Below, one piece after another: positions 1-6,069 of a DNA stretch of 6,069 bases; the stretch's first letter is position 1, and every line of letters begins with the position of its first letter. The DNA is from Oscillibacter sp. Lineage in GTDB: Bacteria > Bacillota > Clostridia > Oscillospirales > Oscillospiraceae. Under the pieces are notes generated by a model. That model had not been told where the DNA came from. It was given only the letters and a program-made list of their open reading frames with translations, and made no database searches. Where the stretch lies: positions 1 to 6,069 of the forward strand of contig JAKSQE010000083.1 in the NCBI GenBank assembly GCA_024404295.1, given 5' to 3'. The position numbers and the translations under genes were made by a program.

Positions 1-2
1 GA

Positions 3-1154
3 AGCTCAGAAATAGAATTGCCGGCAATTCGAATCGAAGGAAGCGATATTGCAGATACAACGGCAACTTATTGTGGACTAATGTTTGTGGCAGAGTTGCC
101 TGTTATTCACGCTAATATAGGCGAAACCAGTTTGTTCGACCTTCCGGCTATGCTTTGGTACGAATCAATCGAAAAAAGTGATTATGTTCGTTTGAGCCTG
201 CCCGACGGTTGGAAAGGTTATTTGATGCTTGGCGTTGATTGCATCGAGCCAAATGCGGATGGCAATATTGAACTTGGTAATTATTTGCGCTCCGGGCGGA
301 ATTTTGAATCTCATCAAAGATTATGGTTGTCCCTTCATTCGAATCAAGGTACAGAAGATCCAATATCTTTTACAGAGCTTGTATTTGAACCAATGTTCTC
401 TGAGCCTCCCCTGTTTGCGGAGCGGGGGTATCTGAATTGGATTCCTGAGAATTCGTTTTTCGGAAAAGCTGATTCCAAATTCACAGTTTCTGTAAGCGGA
501 AAGAAGAACTTCACCTTTGATGTAACCACGAAAAACTGCGGCGTAACCCGTATGGATGATGGTTGCCGGGGTATATATCAATACACCGTTTCAATGACTT
601 CTTCCGGTTTGTTTTCAAAAGGAACGACCCAGGAAATTTATTCAGGCGAATTTATCCACGGCAATATAGATGAGCTCCGGTTTGAAGGGAAAGAAATACT
701 TCTTACATCCGCAATTTACTGGGATATGAAAAAAGAAGCGTTGGAAAGTGCAAATATGCGATTTGGAGCAGGCATTCTTGTAGAACTGGAATATGTTGGC
801 AACAGCATTCCTTCTGGAGAAACGCTGATGTTTCCGGAGTATGATGCTACCTTGTTTTTTGAAACAGCTGATGGAAGAAGAATACCATTTAGCTTTGATG
901 AAGAAAATGACGATTACGAGTGGCTCAACCCAGTAAGAGTGTGGATCATCAACGATCAAAGATTGATACTGCGAGGGGTGACGGACGATGCAGTATATTT
1001 TGATACACAGTTTAATTCAATCGTTAACCGCAACCCGAACATAACAATGACACCGGCAGCCCAAAGAAATAGGCTGCAAAATCCTGACTATTTCGAATAT
1101 ATAGCAAAGGAGCGCTTAGAATGTTCAACCCGGTGCAAGCCTCAGATGAGATAA
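3..1154 (+). CDS. Uncharacterised protein, 5'-truncated, upstream partner of DUF1998 helicase
   Basis: I do not recognise this protein. The frame is open from the first complete codon (position 3) to TAA at 1152-1154, giving 383 visible residues. The TTG at 18 and the ATG at 81 have no Shine-Dalgarno sequence in front of them, so the true start probably lies upstream of the window. The visible part is acidic and rich in aromatics and in alternating hydrophobic/polar stretches (for example YVRLSLPDGWKGYLMLGV), which suggests mostly beta structure. A helical, Asn/Gln-rich C-terminus follows (QNPDYFEYIAKERLE). I see no membrane segment, no zinc motif and no nucleotide-binding or nuclease motif. 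Its 3' end overlaps the helicase gene by 34 bases, so the two are almost certainly co-transcribed and translationally coupled. It could be an accessory or sensor subunit of a defence complex, or the C-terminal part of a larger protein such as a DruH-type partner. Both roles are inferred from position only. Confidence 0.85.
   Translation, partial: SSEIELPAIRIEGSDIADTTATYCGLMFVAELPVIHANIGETSLFDLPAMLWYESIEKSDYVRLSLPDGWKGYLMLGVDCIEPNADGNIELGNYLRSGRNFESHQRLWLSLHSNQGTEDPISFTELVFEPMFSEPPLFAERGYLNWIPENSFFGKADSKFTVSVSGKKNFTFDVTTKNCGVTRMDDGCRGIYQYTVSMTSSGLFSKGTTQEIYSGEFIHGNIDELRFEGKEILLTSAIYWDMKKEALESANMRFGAGILVELEYVGNSIPSGETLMFPEYDATLFFETADGRRIPFSFDEENDDYEWLNPVRVWIINDQRLILRGVTDDAVYFDTQFNSIVNRNPNITMTPAAQRNRLQNPDYFEYIAKERLECSTRCKPQMR
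15..30. repeat. Perfect 16-bp palindrome within coding sequence
   Basis: GAATTGCCGGCAATTC reads the same on both strands. It lies inside the open frame of the first gene. One such palindrome somewhere in 6 kb is only mildly unlikely by chance, and nothing ties it to a regulatory role. Confidence 0.4.
1106..1112 (+). promoter_or_regulatory. Shine-Dalgarno sequence of the helicase gene
   Basis: AAAGGAG lies eight bases before the ATG at 1121 and sits inside the coding sequence of the upstream gene. It fixes the helicase start: the next in-frame ATG codons (1193, 1247) have no comparable site. Ribosomes finishing the upstream gene pass over this site, which fits coupled translation and matched output of the two proteins. 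Confidence 0.9.
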
Positions 1155-4100
1155 AGAAAAGCTATATTGACTACATAACAACCACATTTGATATGGCGGA
1201 CAAGGAGTATGCAGCTCTTTTCCGGAAAGAACTGGAGAAGGAAGGCATGGCTGCTAAGGGGCCTTATCTGGACATTGGTGGTTCCTATGAAACTGGGCAT
1301 ACGTTGCAGGAGCTGATGGAATCTGGCGAAGCCAGTCCTCTTTTTGCTGATCTGGAACCAATTCCGGAAAAAGAGCGGGAACTAAAGCTGAATCGTCCCC
1401 TGTATTTACATCAGGAAAAAGCACTGAAAAAAGCATCCAGTGGTCAGAATCTGGTAGTGACAACCGGTACTGGCTCCGGTAAGACCGAGAGCTTTCTGCT
1501 GCCTATCATCCAGCATGTTCTGTCACAGATGGAACACGGTGAATTGAATTCCGGTGTACGAGCTATCATAATTTACCCGATGAATGCACTTGCGAACGAC
1601 CAGATCAAGCGCATGCGTGCACTTTTAAAAAACTTCAACAAAATCCGTTTTGGTATCTACAATGGCAATACCAAACATGGTCGCGCCGAAGCTCTTCATG
1701 AGTATCGGAAGACCCACAAGGATGCCTCTGGGAACCCCATGGATCCTTTGCCTAATGAGCTGATCTCGCGCGAAGAGATGCAGGATGACCCACCTCACAT
1801 TCTCATCACTAATTACTCCATGCTGGAGTACATGATGCTTCGGCCAAAGGATGACGCTGTGTTTTCCGGTGCGAAGCTGAAATACATCGTTTTAGATGAG
1901 GCTCACATCTATAAAGGCGCTACGGGTATGGAGACAAGCCTTCTCATGCGCCGCCTCCGTGCACGAATCAGTCAACCCAAAGCAGTACAGTACATCCTCA
2001 CCAGTGCTACCTTAGGTGGGCGGGATGCAGATAAGGAAATACTACAATTTGCAGAAAAACTCACCGGTGTCCCTTTTGAAGCAAACGGTATTATTCGCTC
2101 TGTGGAAAAGAAACCTTCTATGGTTGAAGAAAGAATAGTTGATCCTCAGCTATTCACTGAGCTTTGCACCATGCCGGACTCTGTCGGTGAAACTTTGTCA
2201 AGGTATGAATTAGATTTCTGCCCGGAAGGAAATGCAGAGGAAAAGCTTTATTGGCTTTGCCTGCACATGGCGCAATTCTCCAAGTTAAGGGAAGTTGCCG
2301 AGAAGCCGATAACGGTATCGGAATTACATAAAGCACTACAAAAAGTATCTCCTAATATGACGAGAAATCATGTAGTAGAGTTTATCCAGGTTTGTGCGCG
2401 AGCTGAATTGAATGGCGCCAACTTAATCAAGCCTCGCTATCATTTCTTTGCAAGAGCATTGGAAGGCGCATATATCAGCCTTGTATCGCCTAAGGAGCTC
2501 TATCTCGATCGTCAACACACCCGCACACTTCCTACCGGAGAAGCGAATGCTGTATTTGAAGCTGCCATCTGCTCAGATTGCGGTCGTTTAGCTGTGGTCG
2601 GCAGAACGGAAGACGGGAAGCTGATACAGTCTGCCAGAAAAAGTGACGAAGAACCTGTAGAATTCTATCTTCTGAAAAATTCAAAAGACGGTGAGTTATT
2701 TACCGATGATGAGTATTTAGATGAGGAAGATGATGACGGGCAGCAAGATTATGTTCTTTGCCCTGTTTGCGGGGCAATTTCGACGAAAGCAGACCAAACA
2801 TATTCGTCGCTGTGCGAGCATGGCAGTTCCGCTTACGTGGAAGTTCGACTTATCAGTCCCAACAAATCGAAACGACCGAAATGTCCGGCCTGTGGTTTCG
2901 GAGCCTTCCGACGGTTTTATCTGGGCAGCGAGGCAGCTACTGCAGTGCTTGGAACGGAATTATTCGAACAGCTTCCCGCGGAGGACGTGAAGGAAGTTGC
3001 TGTTAACCAGGCAGGAAAAGGCGGTTTATTCGCGCGTGCAAGCAAAAAGATCGTCCGGCAGGAAAGACAACGTCAATTCCTGTGCTTTTCCGACAGCCGA
3101 AGTGAAGCTGCATTTTTTGCCACATACATGGAACGCAGTTATCAGGAATTTCTGCGCCGCCGCGGTATCTGGCATACAACAGAACAGCTTGTCGCCAGAG
3201 GGATATCTCGCATATCTGTCAAAGAATTTGTAGGTGAATTATCTCGTTACTTTGAAGATAACCGCAGCTTTGCGGAATGGGACAGTGGGCCAGTTGGACA
3301 CACGGCGGAGAGCCGTGAAAACGCATGGGTCGCAATTTTGAATGAAATGTTCAATGCCCGCCGCGCAACCAGTCTTGTCTCCATGGGAAAACTCGCTTTT
3401 GCTTATAGAAAAAACGAAGGATTGGCGGAAGTAATCTCCGGAATAGGAAATGGGCTTCCAATTACTGATGCTGGAGCATTACTGGAACAGCTTGCGATGG
3501 ATGCGGTTTTTTCCGGTGCGATCAATGCCGGGAGCGAGTTGAAATTAACGGACGCCGAGAGAGAATACATTTTCTTCTCACCATATGAAAAGAAACTAAT
3601 CAAATTAAAAACAGGAGCTGACAGCAAGAAAACCAATTTGAGTGGTTGGTGTGGAAGAATCAGAACCAACGGCAAAGGGGGATACTATCCAAATACACGT
3701 ATCAGCCGACTGACAGGCGCTTTGAGCATTACGGAGGAAGCAGCGGACGGTGTCCTTGGAGACTATTGGGACGGTGTCTTTTCTCCAGAAACCGAGCAGT
3801 TTTCCCTGGATGCCAACGACTTTGATATTCTCTTGGGCGGTACTGATGCCGTTCATTTCTTCCGGTGTAAAAAGTGCGGAAAGGTGACACCCTATAATGT
3901 CAAGGGAATGTGTGCCTCTGTAAAATGCGACGGGGAGCTGGAAGCGTATGAGCCTCTGGAGCATACAGATGGAAATCACTATGCGCGTTTGTACCAAAGT
4001 GATAAGATGCAGCCGCTATTCATCAAAGAGCATACCGCACAGCTGGCAAAGGATCAGCAGACAAAATATCAGGAAGCCTTTGTCAACAAAAACATAAATG

Positions 4101-6069
4101 CGCTGAGCTGCTCCACTACGTTTGAAATGGGCGTTGACGTGGGAAGTTTGGAAACAGTGTATCTACGGGACGTCCCTCCCAGCCCGGCCAACTATGTTCA
4201 GCGTGCCGGCCGTGCCGGTCGAGGAAAAGGGTCGGCTGCCTTTGTCATGACCTATGCGAAGCTATCTTCCCACGATTTTACATATTATGATGAGCCTGAG
4301 AAGATGATCAGCGGCAAGATCAGTGCCCCTGTGTTTGAGGTAGAAAACGAAAAGATCCTATATCGTCATGTATTTGCGGTAGCTATCAGCGCGTTTCTGG
4401 CGGAGAATTCGGATGTTTATGACGGTGACAACCAGACTGTGCTGCTTAATGAGGGCGGATATGAGCGGTTGCGGGAGTTCCTCTCAAAGAGGCCGGAGGA
4501 ATTGAAATCCCTATTGGAACGCTCCATCCCCATTTCAATGCATCACCGCCTTGGTATTGATGACTGGTCATGGACGGATCATCTTTGCGGCGAAAAGGGT
4601 CTGTTGGAGTTGGCAGTGAACGACTTCCGTGAAACGGTTGCCGATATGGAAAAGCAGCAGAAACGCGCACACAAAGAGCATAATGATGAGGAAGCGGGAA
4701 AATGGCAGCGCACCTTGCGGAACTACCGTTGCGCCAGAGAAGATAATGTCGGAAAAAAGAGCCTCATCAGTTTCCTCGTGCGAAATAACATTCTTCCCAA
4801 ATACGGTTTCCCTGTGGACACAGTTGAGCTTTTACCGCGGGCAAACAACACCGGAGACGATAAGGATCTCCAACTGGCGAGAGACCTTCAGATGGCGATT
4901 GCAGATTATGCACCTGGGGCTCAGATTGTGGCAGACGGGAAACTTTATACCAGCCGTTACATACGAAAGACGCCGGGGAACAACACCGGCACCACATGGG
5001 AAATCGGCTATTTTTGTCGGGAATGTCCGACCTGCGGACAGCCCAACTTTACCAAGGAGCCCGTTATAGGCAGTCGGGAATGCGTTTCTTGCCATACACC
5101 TATTCAAAAACGTCGCTGGGCAAAAACGTTGGAGCCGAGATTAGGTTTCTGCGCAGACCTTCGTGAAGATCCCGTGCCCCTCCATAGACCTGAACACGAT
5201 TACAAAACAGATGATATTTATGTAGGTGATCCTCAGAGAAATGTCCTTCAGGAACAGGAATTCATTGTCAATAGTATTCCGTTGAAGATAGCCTCGACTT
5301 CTAACGATTCGTTGGTTGTAGTTGGTCAGACTGATTTCCAGGTCTGTCAGTCTTGCGGATATGCCCATGACAAGGTGATTCCGTACCCACACAAAACTAT
5401 GCGCGGTTATAATTGCGTCAACACAGAAGGAACAGCAACCAAGACTTTCCGCCTTTCTCATGATTTTAAGACGGACGTTGTTCGTATTACCTTTGTGACC
5501 GAATCGGCCGGAGACTTGGATACAATGCTTTCAGTACTGTACGCTTTGTTGGAAGGATTGTCGCGTGAAATCGGTATTGAGAGAACGGATATAAAGGGAT
5601 GTTTGTTCCGCACATACGAAAACGGTATTCTACTATATTCCGTGATACTCTATGATGCAGTGGCAGGTGGCGCCGGTCATGTGAGGAGAATGGTAACAGA
5701 GGATGGTGCAATTTTGCAGCGCGTGCTGAAAAGAGCCTACGATGTTGCCAATGAGTGTGAATGCGGTAGCTCTTGCTACAAGTGTCTGCGTAACTATTTC
5801 AACCAGAAGATCCATGATCAGTTAGACCGCGTTAAAGCAGCAACGTTCCTGCAGAACTGGATCGGTAATATGATATCGGCACCCACAGAAGCACCCGCAG
5901 AGGAAAAAGGTGAAGCTGCTGCTTCGGATGGTGATGCAGAGCTGATTCTATCCGACGATTTCGGCATGAATATGCGGGACAGTCGATGGGAGTCTATCTG
6001 GGAGAGCGTGGCGTCTATGGCAGATAACAAGGAAGAAAGACAACTAGTCAAAGCAATTGCGCAAAATGC
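1121..6069 (+). CDS. Giant DEAH-box SF2 helicase with C-terminal DUF1998/MZB domain, Druantia DruE-like (3'-truncated)
   Basis: The gene encodes a predicted ATP-driven DNA helicase or translocase. The frame is open through 1649 complete codons and runs off the window. Helicase motifs in order: LHQ (Gln98), Walker A TGTGSGKTE (Lys121), YPMNALANDQ (152 on), DEAH (259-262), TSAT (294-297), FSDSR (656-660), TTFEMGVDVG (999-1008) and QRAGRAGR (1027-1034). All catalytic residues are present. Cysteine pairs occur at 484/487, 547/550, 588/591, 916/919 with 931/936, 1302/1305 with 1321/1324, and 1409/1412. The DUF1998/MZB domain occupies about 1447-1570 with Cys1546, 1548, 1552 and 1555. MrfA/YprA has the same core and MZB domain in roughly 750 residues; this protein is more than twice that because of insertions. 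DruE of Druantia is the family I know that best matches size and layout. A fused DISARM DrmA-DrmB or a Dpd-system helicase are alternatives. The helicase/DUF1998 call is firm; the system assignment is tentative, so I give no symbol. Confidence 0.95.
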   Translation, partial: MFNPVQASDEIKKSYIDYITTTFDMADKEYAALFRKELEKEGMAAKGPYLDIGGSYETGHTLQELMESGEASPLFADLEPIPEKERELKLNRPLYLHQEKALKKASSGQNLVVTTGTGSGKTESFLLPIIQHVLSQMEHGELNSGVRAIIIYPMNALANDQIKRMRALLKNFNKIRFGIYNGNTKHGRAEALHEYRKTHKDASGNPMDPLPNELISREEMQDDPPHILITNYSMLEYMMLRPKDDAVFSGAKLKYIVLDEAHIYKGATGMETSLLMRRLRARISQPKAVQYILTSATLGGRDADKEILQFAEKLTGVPFEANGIIRSVEKKPSMVEERIVDPQLFTELCTMPDSVGETLSRYELDFCPEGNAEEKLYWLCLHMAQFSKLREVAEKPITVSELHKALQKVSPNMTRNHVVEFIQVCARAELNGANLIKPRYHFFARALEGAYISLVSPKELYLDRQHTRTLPTGEANAVFEAAICSDCGRLAVVGRTEDGKLIQSARKSDEEPVEFYLLKNSKDGELFTDDEYLDEEDDDGQQDYVLCPVCGAISTKADQTYSSLCEHGSSAYVEVRLISPNKSKRPKCPACGFGAFRRFYLGSEAATAVLGTELFEQLPAEDVKEVAVNQAGKGGLFARASKKIVRQERQRQFLCFSDSRSEAAFFATYMERSYQEFLRRRGIWHTTEQLVARGISRISVKEFVGELSRYFEDNRSFAEWDSGPVGHTAESRENAWVAILNEMFNARRATSLVSMGKLAFAYRKNEGLAEVISGIGNGLPITDAGALLEQLAMDAVFSGAINAGSELKLTDAEREYIFFSPYEKKLIKLKTGADSKKTNLSGWCGRIRTNGKGGYYPNTRISRLTGALSITEEAADGVLGDYWDGVFSPETEQFSLDANDFDILLGGTDAVHFFRCKKCGKVTPYNVKGMCASVKCDGELEAYEPLEHTDGNHYARLYQSDKMQPLFIKEHTAQLAKDQQTKYQEAFVNKNINALSCSTTFEMGVDVGSLETVYLRDVPPSPANYVQRAGRAGRGKGSAAFVMTYAKLSSHDFTYYDEPEKMISGKISAPVFEVENEKILYRHVFAVAISAFLAENSDVYDGDNQTVLLNEGGYERLREFLSKRPEELKSLLERSIPISMHHRLGIDDWSWTDHLCGEKGLLELAVNDFRETVADMEKQQKRAHKEHNDEEAGKWQRTLRNYRCAREDNVGKKSLISFLVRNNILPKYGFPVDTVELLPRANNTGDDKDLQLARDLQMAIADYAPGAQIVADGKLYTSRYIRKTPGNNTGTTWEIGYFCRECPTCGQPNFTKEPVIGSRECVSCHTPIQKRRWAKTLEPRLGFCADLREDPVPLHRPEHDYKTDDIYVGDPQRNVLQEQEFIVNSIPLKIASTSNDSLVVVGQTDFQVCQSCGYAHDKVIPYPHKTMRGYNCVNTEGTATKTFRLSHDFKTDVVRITFVTESAGDLDTMLSVLYALLEGLSREIGIERTDIKGCLFRTYENGILLYSVILYDAVAGGAGHVRRMVTEDGAILQRVLKRAYDVANECECGSSCYKCLRNYFNQKIHDQLDRVKAATFLQNWIGNMISAPTEAPAEEKGEAAASDGDAELILSDDFGMNMRDSRWESIWESVASMADNKEERQLVKAIAQN
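1388..2050 (+). other. Helicase RecA-1 domain (motifs Q, I, Ia, II, III)
   Basis: Residues about 90-310 form the ATP-binding lobe. LYLHQEKAL supplies the Q-like glutamine (98). TTGTGSGKTES is the P-loop, and its Lys121 contacts the ATP phosphates. IIYPMNALANDQ is motif Ia. TNYSMLEYMMLRP (230 on) is the stretch typical of Lhr/MrfA/DUF1998 helicases. VLDEAHIYKG carries the DEAH box that coordinates magnesium. LTSATLGG is motif III. Every expected residue is intact, so an active ATPase is predicted. Confidence 0.95.
2309..2920 (+). other. Helical then cysteine-rich insertion between RecA lobes
   Basis: Residues 397-450 look like a small winged-helix or helical module (ITVSELHKALQKVSPN), followed by PRYHFFARALEGAY. 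That resembles the R-x-H-x-F...G block that precedes zinc fingers in DUF1998-linked helicases. Cysteine pairs follow at 484/487 (CSDCG), 547/550 (CPVCG) and 588/591 (CPACG), with a lone Cys565 and His567 between. An acidic patch (DEEDDD, 534-539) separates the first and second pairs. These could make one or two zinc sites that brace the lobes or grip DNA. The pairing is inferred. Confidence 0.7.
3068..3145 (+). other. Helicase motif IV region (start of RecA-2)
   Basis: QRQFLCFSDSRSEAAFFA at residues 650-667 matches the F-S-D-S-R-x-x-A-A-F-F-A block that begins the second RecA lobe in large DUF1998-associated helicases. It lies about 360 residues after motif III, a far longer gap than in ordinary DEAD-box proteins, because the cysteine-rich module is inserted between them. 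Confidence 0.85.
3863..3940 (+). other. Four-cysteine zinc ribbon inside RecA-2
   Basis: RCKKCGKVTPYNVKGMC continues to a fourth cysteine, giving Cys916, 919, 931 and 936 (CxxC-x11-CxxxxC) and ending in CDGEL. This is a compact zinc ribbon placed between motif IV (656) and motif V (999). It is probably structural or DNA-contacting. Zinc binding is inferred from the cysteine spacing. Confidence 0.75.
4097..4255 (+). other. Helicase motifs V and VI
   Basis: STTFEMGVDVG (998-1008) is motif V. YVQRAGRAGRGKGSAAF (from 1025) contains motif VI, whose arginines act as the ATP finger from the second lobe. The intervening LRDVPPSPANY is the usual spacer in Lhr/MrfA-type helicases. All key residues are present, so the second lobe looks functional. 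Confidence 0.95.
4760..5092 (+). other. Conserved YGFP block and second four-cysteine zinc ribbon
   Basis: A charged helical stretch (about 1168-1200, with EKQQKRAHKEHNDEE) leads into SLISFLVRNNILPKYGFPVD (1214-1233). From memory, this block recurs before DUF1998 in long helicases of this class. It is followed by Cys1302, 1305, 1321 and 1324 (CPTCG ... CVSC, CxxC-x15-CxxC), with an extra Cys1299 just before, in a typical zinc-ribbon arrangement. Confidence 0.75.
5345..5830 (+). other. DUF1998 / MZB zinc-binding domain
   Basis: A CxxC pair (CQSCG, Cys1409/1412) precedes HDFKTDVVRITF (1447 on), which opens DUF1998. VILYDAVAGGAGHVRRM follows with the family's Y-D-x-x-x-G-G-A-G core (1511-1519). 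The domain ends with CECGSSCYKCLRNYFNQ (Cys1546, 1548, 1552, 1555) and HDQLDR. The same four-cysteine signature binds zinc in the MZB domain of Bacillus MrfA. In DISARM this domain is on a separate protein, DrmB; here it is fused to its helicase. Confidence 0.93.
5876..6069 (+). other. Ala/Glu low-complexity linker and unidentified C-terminal tail
   Basis: After DUF1998, residues 1586-1607 are a flexible-looking Ala/Pro/Glu/Asp linker (SAPTEAPAEEKGEAAASDGD). A new segment, LILSDDFGMNMRDSRWESIW, then begins and is cut by the window edge. DUF1998 often sits close to the end of its protein, so a linker followed by fresh sequence hints at a further domain. Its identity cannot be read from the visible part. 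Confidence 0.6.

Noticed and set aside
18..20. TTG as the true start of the first gene
   Set aside because: There is no ribosome binding site upstream and the frame stays open to the window edge, so the gene is most likely 5'-truncated.
642..959. 105-codon open frame on the - strand
   Set aside because: It is antisense to the upstream gene; its Phe/Lys/Ser-rich composition is what reverse reading of a coding strand gives.
2721..3233. Overlapping + strand open frames that could suggest a frameshift in the helicase
   Set aside because: The helicase frame reads straight through this stretch without a stop and carries conserved CxxC pairs and FSDSR, so there is no frameshift.
3605..3997. 130-codon open frame on the - strand
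   Set aside because: It is antisense to the helicase over a conserved zinc ribbon, and no motif is seen in its product.
4202..4222. Short tandem-like repeat of CGTGCCGG units
   Set aside because: It is explained by the repeated Arg-Ala-Gly codons of motif VI (QRAGRAGR).
4629..5069. 146-codon open frame on the + strand
   Set aside because: It lies wholly inside the helicase in another frame. The helicase frame here encodes the conserved YGFP block and a zinc ribbon, while the alternate product shows no recognisable motif.
1121..6069. BREX helicase or MrfA/YprA repair helicase
   Set aside because: MrfA is less than half this size. No BREX partner (PglX, PglZ, BrxC) is visible, although the flanks are missing, so this is a preference and not an exclusion.

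Overview
The window holds two genes on the + strand, packed head to tail with no intergenic DNA, and both are cut by the window edges. The first (3..1154, 5' end missing) encodes an acidic, probably beta-rich protein of at least 383 residues that I do not recognise. The second (1121..6069, 3' end missing) encodes a very large superfamily 2 DEAH-box helicase ending in a DUF1998/MZB zinc domain. I read it codon by codon from the ATG at 1121 to the last base and found no stop: 1649 complete codons, still open at the edge.

The base composition is moderate and mixed. The start codon of gene 2 is preceded by a strong AAAGGAG Shine-Dalgarno sequence. Together these suggest a Firmicute, perhaps a gut-type Clostridia member, but this is inference with no marker gene to confirm it.

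Layout: 3..1154 unknown protein; 1106..1112 ribosome binding site inside its 3' end; 1121..6069 helicase. Within the helicase, in order, are a RecA-1 core (motifs Q, I, Ia, II DEAH, III), a helix-rich then cysteine-rich insertion, motif IV (FSDSR), a roughly 340-residue insertion carrying a four-cysteine zinc ribbon, motifs V and VI (QRAGRAGR), a charged helical stretch, a second four-cysteine zinc ribbon, the DUF1998/MZB domain with its CxCx3CxxC signature, then an Ala/Glu linker leading into an unidentified tail.

Biology: giant helicases with a C-terminal DUF1998 domain are hallmarks of anti-phage systems, notably DruE of Druantia. DISARM carries the same parts on two proteins (DrmA helicase and DrmB DUF1998). 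The size, architecture and tight coupling to an unrecognised upstream gene make a Druantia-like defence operon my leading hypothesis. The missing flanks, where methylase, PLD nuclease or other dru/drm genes would lie, are needed to decide. No RNA genes, CRISPR arrays, insertion sequences, promoters or terminators are visible.
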